Source of the DNA: Roseibacillus persicicus
GTDB taxonomy: Bacteria; Verrucomicrobiota; Verrucomicrobiia; Verrucomicrobiales; Akkermansiaceae
Assembly: GCF_014651675.1 (NCBI RefSeq)
Contig: NZ_BMXI01000002.1
Location: 20,414-84,413 of the forward strand
DNA: 64,000 nt
Direction: 5' to 3'
The notes under the pieces are model-generated. The model was not told the origin of the DNA and made no database searches. It worked only from the letters and a program-made list of their open reading frames with translations. How positions within the stretch are numbered: position 1 is the stretch's first letter; the number at the start of each line of letters is the position of its first letter. The position numbers and the translations under genes were made by a program. Positions 36,923-43,847 of the stretch are shown piece after piece.

Positions 36923-38956
36923 CTAATCGTTCGAAACCCAGATTCCAAATTCCGAGACTTGCTCGAAAATGATGGTGTTGCCGCCGACCGTCACTTCCTC
37001 CGTCGTGATGCGGTGAAAGCGTTCGATGGGATTGCGGCCCCCCGTCAGCTCCCCGCCCTTGTGCGAGTCGAAGTAGAGCCGCAATCGCAAAGTCTCCGGC
37101 AGTGTCTCGCCGACCATGGTGAGCTCACCAATCATGGGGCTTGTTTGCTCATAGGTGACCGAGGTCAGCTCATGGGTTCCACTCAAATCACCTCCAATAC
37201 CTTGAAGGATACCCGCATCGCCGGTGGAATTGAGGAAAATGTTGAATACGTTGAGAACCTGGGGATTGTCTCCATCGACCACCCGCCCTTTTAGACTGAG
37301 GTCGGCATTGGGGAGCTGATCCTCAAAGTCTGCCGCCGGCCATTGGGGATGGTCGATGACCATGGGTAGGGTGCGGAAAAAGGAACGCGGATATTTCTCC
37401 ATGATACTGAGCCGCGTTCCCGAGGGTCCTCCAGTTTGCGAAGGCCAATCGACATTGAGCCCGTATTCGGAGTCGGCATTGAGTGGGTAGCCGGATTTGC
37501 CAACCAGGGTCCAGGTCGAGAAGTCATCGGATCGTTCCAGAAAGCGCAGTTGGCCTGGCTCTCCTCCTGATAGAATGCTGCGCCTGGTGCCAGAAAAGTC
37601 CGCGCAGGGCGTGCTTCGTTCTTCGACGGATGGTCTGGGCAGGCGGACGTCTGCGAGCAGAGGACTGACATATTCGATGGGGTCGAAGTTCGAATTACTG
37701 ATTTCAAAATTGATAGCGCGGAGCTCGGCTGGCTCGCCGGCCAGAATTTGGTCGACCGTGACCCGGCTTCCCGCCACCGCCCCTCCTCCGAGGGGAAAGT
37801 AGGTGCCGCTAATCACATTGCCAATGTGGGTGTGACGACCGTCGTAGTCTGGATTTCCATAGAACCCGGTGATGAGAATTTCACCTCCGGCGGTGTTGGG
37901 AAGTCCGACCCCCGCATTGGCAAAGGCGACTGCATAGCGTTGGGCATTTCCAACCAAACCCGCACTGGTTGCGAAGCGCGCTCCCCACAGATCGGCGTCG
38001 CTGAAAGTGGCGTGGTTGACATCTACAACCTCGTTCTGAAAGACCAATCCGTTGGCCTGATTGGCAGTGGCCTTACTCTTTCCAATCGAAAGAAATGGAT
38101 GGTCGCCTTCGACCAGAATCATGTCGTCGTTTCCATAAAACTCGCCCGAGGTGAGAGTGGGAGTGAGCGAGACATCCTCGGTGATAATAAACCGAGAGGT
38201 CGTGGAGCTGGGATTGGAGTTCAAGGTGAAGCTGGGATTATCCGACGTCCAAGTGTTGCCAGTGCCGACGCGGGTGAACTTCGCCACTTGGACATTGCCT
38301 GGCTGCTGAAGGAGGAAAGCTTCGCTGGGAGTGGGGGTGAGAGAATCCGCTGCGATGATATAAGCTGTCGCTCCGGATGCCGAAGCTCCAGTGCTCTGGG
38401 AAGGAATATATTCGCCCTTGGGATTGGAGGATGAGATGGGGTTCTTGTTTCGATAGTAATTATCAGTGCTATCGAAGTAGGGAATGGTGGTGTTGGTCGT
38501 CAGGGTATAGCGCTGGTAGGTGGAGTTGTAGCTCACGCTGAAGTGAGAGTTGTCCGAGGTCCACTCGTTGTCCTCGAAGGTCAGAGTCGCCATCACCGTG
38601 CCGGAGGCCTGTCGCACGACATACCCCGTGGTTGGATCATTGTTGTCTACGAGGATTCTATAGATAGTGCTCGCAGGAAGGAGGGGTGAACCGTCCTCAT
38701 TGGCTGGCACATATTGACCAGCCGGATTGTAGCCGAGGGTTGCGAAGGTGTTCCGATAATACTTCTCCTGCGGCTCTGCCAATAGCATGAAAGCCGCCAC
38801 GCTGCGGGGGGCGTGGTCATGGTCCAACTGAATCACGAAGCTCCTCAGCTGATTCGAGGAAGCCTCGGTAAATTCTACCGTGATAATGGCATAGACTTGG
38901 GCTGAAAGCTGTCCGAGCGAAGCAAAAATGGCGGTCAGGAGTGCTAGAATCTTCAT
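36923..38956 (-). CDS. Exported cyclophilin-like protein split by tandem repeats
   Basis: The ATG at 38956 gives a signal peptide (MKILALLTAIFASLGQLSA) and 677 residues. Residues 23-62 (VEFTEASSN, LDHDHAPRSVAAFMLLAE) match the start of the cyclophilin fold. The fold resumes near 303-415 with GLVFQNEV, YAVAFANAGVGLPNTAGG, EILITG, GRHTHIGNVISG and VDQILAGEP, matching the ANAGPNTNGSQFFIT and FGRVISG regions. In between are two tandem repeats of about 100 residues beginning YYRN (67 and 167). The prolyl-isomerase residues (FHR, QGGD, SQFF) are absent or changed, so it is probably not an active isomerase. The C-terminal third is a FYRT-type module. Role unknown. Confidence 0.72.
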   Translation of the reverse strand: MKILALLTAIFASLGQLSAQVYAIITVEFTEASSNQLRSFVIQLDHDHAPRSVAAFMLLAEPQEKYYRNTFATLGYNPAGQYVPANEDGSPLLPASTIYRILVDNNDPTTGYVVRQASGTVMATLTFEDNEWTSDNSHFSVSYNSTYQRYTLTTNTTIPYFDSTDNYYRNKNPISSSNPKGEYIPSQSTGASASGATAYIIAADSLTPTPSEAFLLQQPGNVQVAKFTRVGTGNTWTSDNPSFTLNSNPSSTTSRFIITEDVSLTPTLTSGEFYGNDDMILVEGDHPFLSIGKSKATANQANGLVFQNEVVDVNHATFSDADLWGARFATSAGLVGNAQRYAVAFANAGVGLPNTAGGEILITGFYGNPDYDGRHTHIGNVISGTYFPLGGGAVAGSRVTVDQILAGEPAELRAINFEISNSNFDPIEYVSPLLADVRLPRPSVEERSTPCADFSGTRRSILSGGEPGQLRFLERSDDFSTWTLVGKSGYPLNADSEYGLNVDWPSQTGGPSGTRLSIMEKYPRSFFRTLPMVIDHPQWPAADFEDQLPNADLSLKGRVVDGDNPQVLNVFNIFLNSTGDAGILQGIGGDLSGTHELTSVTYEQTSPMIGELTMVGETLPETLRLRLYFDSHKGGELTGGRNPIERFHRITTEEVTVGGNTIIFEQVSEFGIWVSND

Positions 38957-39062
38957 GTCGGTGAGGAACGGCACCTTAGCCAGTCGGGTGAAAAGGGAAA
39001 GCAAACTTCAGCAACGGCTCCGTGCTTGCACTTGGTCCATTGTCGTAGTTGCTTGGGGGCCA

Positions 39063-39803
39063 GTGAGTGAACATTCATCGGAAAAAGGCTGGGCTCTCTT
39101 CGACCTCGACCAAACCATCGTCCCCTGGGATCTGCAGGTGCTCTTCTGCAATTTTGTGATTCAGAAAGAGGGGTGGCGCCGGGTTCTCCTCATTCCCTTT
39201 TTTCTTCTTCTCCCTTTGGCAAAAGTCCTTGGTTCCGAGGTCATGAAGCGAGTCTTTATGGGGTTCTCCTGGGGAATGGAGCGCGAAAGGCTGCTGGCTT
39301 GGGGGCGGGAATTCGCGGAATTCGTTCACGAGACTTTGCCTTATCCCGAGGTGGTTGCCGAGATCGAGCGCCATCGTCGCGAGGGAAACACCCTCGTTCT
39401 GGTCTCGGCGAGTCCGGAGGTCTATGTCTCGCACATTGGTAAGCTCCTCGGCTTTGACCATGTCTTTGGCACCGTGGTGGAAGTCGGGGAACGGCTCACT
39501 TGGTTCCCTCCTTTCCCATTGGGCAACAACAAGAGTGCCAACAAAGTTGTGCGCTTGCACGATGAGTTGGGGCTGTCGGGGGTTCTGCCTAACAGCGAGG
39601 GCTACTCCGATAGCAAAGCCGACCTTCCCATGTTGGAGATGTGCGAAAAGGTCGTCGCCGTTCATCCCGAGGGAATCTTTGCAGAAAAGGCTGAAGCCAA
39701 TCACTGGCGCGTTCTGACTCCGGAGAAGCCTTGGAAAAACCGCACTCAGTTTGCCCTCGATTGTCTCAAGATGATGCTGGGTTGTTATCGGCCCAAGAAG
39801 TAG
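39063..39803 (+). CDS. HAD superfamily IB phosphatase (SerB-like)
   Basis: A 246-residue cytoplasmic or membrane-associated phosphatase. The GTG at 39063 (MSEHSSEKGW) is the likely start, since the upstream frame to 38928 overlaps the promoter of the divergent gene. Motif I is FDLDQTIVPWD with the nucleophile and acid Asp, motif II LVSASPEVYV, and motif III GYSDSKADLPML. A hydrophobic stretch (LLIPFFLLLPLAKVLG) in the cap resembles family members acting on lipid or phosphoserine substrates. The substrate cannot be told from sequence alone. Confidence 0.88.
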   Translation: MSEHSSEKGWALFDLDQTIVPWDLQVLFCNFVIQKEGWRRVLLIPFFLLLPLAKVLGSEVMKRVFMGFSWGMERERLLAWGREFAEFVHETLPYPEVVAEIERHRREGNTLVLVSASPEVYVSHIGKLLGFDHVFGTVVEVGERLTWFPPFPLGNNKSANKVVRLHDELGLSGVLPNSEGYSDSKADLPMLEMCEKVVAVHPEGIFAEKAEANHWRVLTPEKPWKNRTQFALDCLKMMLGCYRPKK

Positions 39804-39919
39804 TTCGAAATCTGAACCGCAGATTAACTCAGATGAACGCGGATTGGACGGAACGGTTCATTTTGGTTGTTATAAAATTGGTCAAAGCAATCGGACCGGG
39901 AAGGGACTGGGGAATTTTG

Positions 39920-40036
39920 GCCGCAAAGAGGCGCAAAAAGAGCGCAAAAATTAGAGACACGAAAAGCACAACAGCTCTCTGCAATTGAAGAGCTTTCAAT
40001 ATCTTCCTTTTTGCGGTTTTTGAGCCTTTTTGCGGC
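39920..40036. repeat. Imperfect inverted repeat, MITE/REPIN-like
   Basis: The left arm 39920-39952 (starting GCCGCAAAGAGGCGCAAAAA) is closely complementary to the right arm 40004-40036 (ending TTGAGCCTTTTTGCGGC). Between them lies a smaller hairpin, AGCTCT...AGAGCT. The arms carry repeated CGCAAAAA units. This looks like a non-autonomous mobile or REP-type element; no transposase is nearby. Confidence 0.6.
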
Positions 40037-40164
40037 TGAAAAATACGGTGAATTGGCAAGCAGAAGGTAAAGGCAATAAAAGCCCTGTCTGAAATCACCC
40101 TCCCACCTCCCTCAGCCTCCCGATTTTCCATTTTTCCTTTTCCGTTTTGAAAAAATGAGTGTTA

Positions 40165-40295
40165 AGTCCCCTTGCCGAATGAGCGTAAGACGACGAGAAA
40201 CCAACCTCGGATGTGGGTCCACATCCAGCATCAAGCCGTAGACGAACCGTCTGACCGGGAGCAGGGCTCTGTGGGTCGACGGTTTTTTTTATGGT
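40165..40295 (+). promoter_or_regulatory. Attenuator leader, candidate riboswitch, upstream of ABC importer
   Basis: The leader contains a perfect hairpin at 40209-40226 (GGATGTG, loop GGTC, CACATCC). A second helix at 40240-40252 (AGACG, loop AAC, CGTCT) shares bases with the 5' arm of a terminator stem at 40247-40282 (CCGTCTGACC with GGTCGACGG, one bulged T, inner GAGC/GCTC hairpin). Eight T follow at 40283-40290. The two helices are mutually exclusive, the classic antiterminator/terminator switch. The importer gene starts 63 bp later. I tried to fit common riboswitch classes (ykkC types, TPP, cobalamin, SAM, glycine, ZTP, c-di-GMP) and none matches. Confidence 0.7.
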
Positions 40296-40353
40296 CACCT
40301 GCTTGGGTTGTTCCTCTTTCTCTTCTCTCTTCTAGGTCACAACTTCTGAATCA

Positions 40354-41250
40354 ATGAAAACACTACTCCACGTCGCCGCATTGGGATGCATTGCCGTCCT
40401 TGCCAGCTGTAAACCGAAAGCCGATGAACAAGCCGGTGAAGCCAAAGGGGGAACCCTCGTCATCACCGCCATTCCCGACCAGAAGGTCTCTGACCAAGAG
40501 GCGAACTTCGCGCCGTTGAAAGACTATCTCAGCAAGGAGCTGGGGGTGGATGTCGCGTTCTCGATCTCTGACGATTATCCTGCCGCGGTGCAGCGCTTCA
40601 AGAACGGGGAAGTTCACCTCGTTTGGTTTGGTGGTCTCACCGGCGTGCAAGCCTGGGAAGCGGTGCCCGGCGCTCGTGCCATTGCCCAAGGCGATGTCGA
40701 CCCTCAGTACAAGAGCTACTTCATTGCTCACAAGTCCACTGGACTCGAAAAGTCCGACACCTTCCCCAAGGACAAGATCAGCGACATGACCTTCACCTTC
40801 GGTAGCCAGAGCTCGACCTCCGGCCGCCTTATGCCCGCCTACTTCATCGAGCAGGAAACTGGCAAGAAGCCGGAAGACTTTTTCACCAAGCCTGTCCAGT
40901 TCTCCGGCGCACACGATGCTACCGCCCGTGCGGTAGCCAGTGGTTCGGTGCAAATCGGAGCCATCAATTACAAGACTTATGACTCCATGGTTGCGGCTGG
41001 CGACATCAGCGCTGAAGACGCTCCCATCTTCTGGATCACTCCCGAGTATGTGGACTACAACCTCACGGTTCACCCTGACTTGAACAAAATGTTCGGCGAC
41101 GACTTCATCGACAAGTTGCAGGACGCGTTGGTCGCTTGTGACGACAAGAATGTCCTCAAGGCTTTCAACCGCGACAAGTTGATTCCTGCGAAGAACGAAG
41201 ACTTCGAGAGCATCAAAGACGTGGCCAAAGAGCTCAACATGATGCGCTAG
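40354..41250 (+). CDS. PhnD-family lipoprotein, solute-binding part of ABC importer (putative selenate/phosphonate)
   Basis: The 298-residue product is a lipoprotein (lipobox LASC, Cys19). It belongs to the PhnD/SsuA-like binding proteins: ITAIPDQKVSDQE near the start, VHLVWFGGLTGVQAW, FGSQSSTSGRLMPAYF and FSGAHDATARAVASGSV. These stretches resemble the subgroup annotated as putative selenate-binding proteins more than classical phosphonate binders, from memory of that family. Phosphonate or phosphite remains possible. It opens a three-gene importer operon (binding protein, ATPase, fused permease). Its upstream leader has an attenuator, and a terminator directly follows, so the binding protein is probably made in excess. 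Confidence 0.85.
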   Translation: MKTLLHVAALGCIAVLASCKPKADEQAGEAKGGTLVITAIPDQKVSDQEANFAPLKDYLSKELGVDVAFSISDDYPAAVQRFKNGEVHLVWFGGLTGVQAWEAVPGARAIAQGDVDPQYKSYFIAHKSTGLEKSDTFPKDKISDMTFTFGSQSSTSGRLMPAYFIEQETGKKPEDFFTKPVQFSGAHDATARAVASGSVQIGAINYKTYDSMVAAGDISAEDAPIFWITPEYVDYNLTVHPDLNKMFGDDFIDKLQDALVACDDKNVLKAFNRDKLIPAKNEDFESIKDVAKELNMMR

Positions 41251-41286
41251 TTTCGGCTGGTCTCCTTTTGTAAGCTATCATCATTG

Positions 41287-41316
41287 AGCGGGGGATTCTG
41301 TCCCCCGCTTCTTTTT
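41287..41316 (+). terminator. Intraoperonic terminator after the binding-protein gene
   Basis: A perfect 8-bp stem (AGCGGGGG at 41287-41294, CCCCCGCT at 41302-41309) is followed by TCTTTTT. It sits between the binding-protein stop and the ATPase start at 41322, so only part of the transcripts should continue. Confidence 0.85.
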
Positions 41317-41321
41317 ATCAA

Positions 41322-42056
41322 ATGTTCGAACTGCAAAAAGTTTCTCTCGATTACGGCGGCACTCTGGCGCTGAAGGAGATGGACTTGTCCCTCGGGGCGG
41401 GCGAGCAAGTTTGTCTCATCGGTCCCAGCGGGGCGGGGAAGACCAGTTTGCTCGGCCTTCTCAATGGGCGCGTCTTTCCCACCTCCGGCCGCGTCTCGGT
41501 CAATGGGGAGGACCTGACTTCGCTCTCGTCCAAGTCCCTGCGCCAAGTCCGTTCCCGCATCGCCTGGGTGCCTCAGGATCTGGGTTTGGTGCCCAATCTG
41601 CGGGTGAACCAAAACATCGCCTGCGGTCGTGTGGCGGCCAAGGGGACCTTCGGTCTTTTGCGTAGCTTTCTGGCCATGGGCAAGGGAGAGCGGGATGAGA
41701 TTCATCAACTGCTGGTCCGCATGGGAATTGGGGAAAAGCTCTATGAGCGCACCGATCATCTTTCCGGGGGACAGCAACAGCGGGTCGCGGTGGCCCGGGC
41801 TCTTTTTCAAAAGCCACGAGCAATCCTGGCGGACGAACCGGTGAGCGCGATTGACCCGGAAAGGGCGAAGGACCTCATCGAACTCCTCACTACCGTTGCC
41901 CGCGAGGAGGGGCTCACGCTGGTGGCCAGTCTGCATGATGTCTCCTTGGCCCAGCGTTACTTTGACCGTGTGATCGGGCTGCGCAGCGGCGAGGTGGTTT
42001 TCGATGGCAAGGCCTCCGATGAGGGGCTGGAAAAACTCTATCGATTGGGAGCATGA
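41322..42056 (+). CDS. ABC transporter ATPase, PhnC-like
   Basis: A 244-residue nucleotide-binding subunit with Walker A GPSGAGKT (34-41, K40), Q-loop region AWVPQDLGLV, signature LSGGQQQRVAVARAL, Walker B AILADEPVSAID and the switch His in ASLHDVSLA. The family is PhnC/phosphonate-type. It follows the intraoperonic terminator and overlaps the permease start by 4 bp (ATGA), so ATPase and permease are translationally coupled. Together with the binding protein it forms one importer at the inner membrane. Confidence 0.95.
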   Translation: MFELQKVSLDYGGTLALKEMDLSLGAGEQVCLIGPSGAGKTSLLGLLNGRVFPTSGRVSVNGEDLTSLSSKSLRQVRSRIAWVPQDLGLVPNLRVNQNIACGRVAAKGTFGLLRSFLAMGKGERDEIHQLLVRMGIGEKLYERTDHLSGGQQQRVAVARALFQKPRAILADEPVSAIDPERAKDLIELLTTVAREEGLTLVASLHDVSLAQRYFDRVIGLRSGEVVFDGKASDEGLEKLYRLGA

Positions 42057-43825
42057 AGCGCCGGTGGTTTCTTCTAACAGCGGTCGCGTTCTTCTTTGCC
42101 GGACTCTGGTTCCTGGATGCGAACTTGAAGGACTTGGTGCCTTCCGAGGGGGGACGCCGCATGGCGGGGGAATTCGCTTCGGCCGCACTGCGACCCGCCC
42201 TCACCTTCGAAGATGCCGGCATGCGCGAGTCTGGGGCCAGTTTTGCGGGTAAGATTGCCACCGCCCTTTGGCTCACCATTCGTTATGCGGTGGTGGCTAT
42301 GAGCCTGGCGCTGGTCATCGGTCTGGTTGGGGGAGTTTTGGGTGCACGGAGTTGGTGGGGCCGTCCTTCGCGGGCCTTGGAGGTTTTTCGTCGCTTCATT
42401 CGATTGCTCGCCACTGCGGTGCGCTCGGTGCATGAGTTGATGTGGGCCTTGCTCTTCATCTCTGCGGTGGGGACCTCGCCCTTGGCAGCGGTTTTGGCAT
42501 TGGCACTTCCCTTTGGAGGCACGCTGGCGAAGGTCTTTTCCGAGTTGTTGGATGAGGCGCACTCCTCCGCCAGCGAGGTGATGCGGGCGACTGGGGGAAA
42601 TGGCTTCGCGGCCTTTCTGGGGGGCGTGGTGATGCGGGCTTTGCCCGATTTGGTGACTTATACCCTCTATCGTCTGGAGTGTGGAATCCGTTCTTCTGCG
42701 GTGTTGGGATTTGTCGGGATTCCCACTATTGGGTTTCACATCAAGACCTCCTTCGAGGACGGGCATTATCGGGAAATCTGGAGCTATCTCTATGCTCTAC
42801 TGGCAGTGGTGATCTTCTTCGAATGGGTGGGCTCGCGGGTGCGCGATGCGATGTCGCAGGGGAAGGCTTCCAAGAAAACGTTGTCCGCTGACGCGAGCGC
42901 TATCGAGCTTTTCCAACAGCGTGGAAAAAGCCACTTTCTACGAGCTACGGGATTTCTAGTAGCTGTGCTGGCCGTCGCGGGATGGTTGTTCGAGCCGGAC
43001 TGGAGCTCGGGGCTGAGTCAGGAACGACGGCTGGAGAACTTTCAACGCTTTACCCAAGAGTTGATTCCTTATCCGGTGCGCGCAGAGGGCGATTGGTCGA
43101 CGATGGGACCGTGGCTGAAGGAGCTCCTTCTCTGGGATGGTCTGCAGGCACTCTGGCGGACCTTTCATCTCGGCACCTCGGCGGCCTTGTTGGCGGGGGC
43201 GGTCGCCTTGTGCGGGATTCTCTGGGGGGCGCGGTCATTGGCTCGCAAGGCTCCCCGCGGGGTCCCCATGGCGGGCGGATTCGGGCGCATGGTTTTGGGT
43301 AAGGTCGTGAGAGGGTCCGCGATCGTGGCGCGCTCTTTTCCCGAGTTCATTCTGGCCTTTCTTTTGCTGCAAGTTTTCGGACCGACGGTGTGGGCTCTGA
43401 TTTTTGCCCTCGCGATTCACAACGGGGGAATTCTTTTGCGGCTGGGGGCGGAGGTGGTGGACAATGCCTCCAGTCGGAGCGCGGAGGTCATTCTTCTGCA
43501 AGGGGGGAGTCGGAGCGCGGCCTATCTGGGGGCTCTTTTGCCAGAGGGATTCAACCGCCAGGTTCTCTTTCTGTTCTATCGATGGGAGACCTGCATTCGG
43601 GAAGCGACGATGCTGGGGATGCTGGGGGTTGGCTCACTCGGTTACCTGATTTCAGAGGCCAAGGTTCGACTCTATTTTGACGAAATGCTGGTGTGGGTGA
43701 TTCTGGGTGGCTTGCTGGTTTTTCTCGGAGATTTGACTTCGGACTGGGTTCGCAAGCGTTTGCGCGAGGGGGAAGGGTTGCCACGAAATCGTTCCGTCGC
43801 TCCCTATCGCCGCTCGGTCAAGTGA
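42053..43825 (+). CDS. Fused two-domain ABC permease (PhnE-PhnE)
   Basis: This 590-residue permease contains two PhnE-like halves in one chain. The first EAA-type loop is SELLDEAHSSASEVMRATGG, followed by YRLECGIRSSAVLGFVGIPT. The second is VVDNASSRSAEVILLQGGSR, followed by YRWETCIREATMLGMLGVGS. Each half is preceded by its own set of helices and a periplasmic segment, so a single polypeptide replaces the usual homodimer. The linker near 265-285 (SQGKASKKTLSADAS) is hydrophilic. Start overlaps the ATPase stop. The substrate is that of the binding protein, possibly selenate or phosphonate. Confidence 0.93.
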   Translation: MKRRWFLLTAVAFFFAGLWFLDANLKDLVPSEGGRRMAGEFASAALRPALTFEDAGMRESGASFAGKIATALWLTIRYAVVAMSLALVIGLVGGVLGARSWWGRPSRALEVFRRFIRLLATAVRSVHELMWALLFISAVGTSPLAAVLALALPFGGTLAKVFSELLDEAHSSASEVMRATGGNGFAAFLGGVVMRALPDLVTYTLYRLECGIRSSAVLGFVGIPTIGFHIKTSFEDGHYREIWSYLYALLAVVIFFEWVGSRVRDAMSQGKASKKTLSADASAIELFQQRGKSHFLRATGFLVAVLAVAGWLFEPDWSSGLSQERRLENFQRFTQELIPYPVRAEGDWSTMGPWLKELLLWDGLQALWRTFHLGTSAALLAGAVALCGILWGARSLARKAPRGVPMAGGFGRMVLGKVVRGSAIVARSFPEFILAFLLLQVFGPTVWALIFALAIHNGGILLRLGAEVVDNASSRSAEVILLQGGSRSAAYLGALLPEGFNRQVLFLFYRWETCIREATMLGMLGVGSLGYLISEAKVRLYFDEMLVWVILGGLLVFLGDLTSDWVRKRLREGEGLPRNRSVAPYRRSVK

Positions 43826-43847
43826 GCGTGTTAGTGCCTTCGAATTG

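Larger units (their letters stand above)
39804..40353. other. Long intergenic region with repeats and an RNA leader
   Basis: This 550-bp gap has no convincing gene. Its left part (39820-39870) holds short degenerate motifs of the type ACCGCAGATTAACTCAGATG. The middle (39920-40036) is an imperfect inverted repeat rich in GCGCAAAAA. The right part (about 40165-40295) is a structured leader ending in a terminator. The small frame at 40172-40357 overlaps that structure and is rejected as a gene. Confidence 0.6.

Noticed and set aside
40165-40295. Assignment of the leader to ykkC/guanidine, cobalamin, TPP, SAM, glycine or ZTP classes
   Set aside because: Conserved cores of these classes, as I recall them, are not present in the right order.
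40172-40357. 61-residue frame over the leader
   Set aside because: Overlaps the hairpins and the terminator and has no protein-like features.
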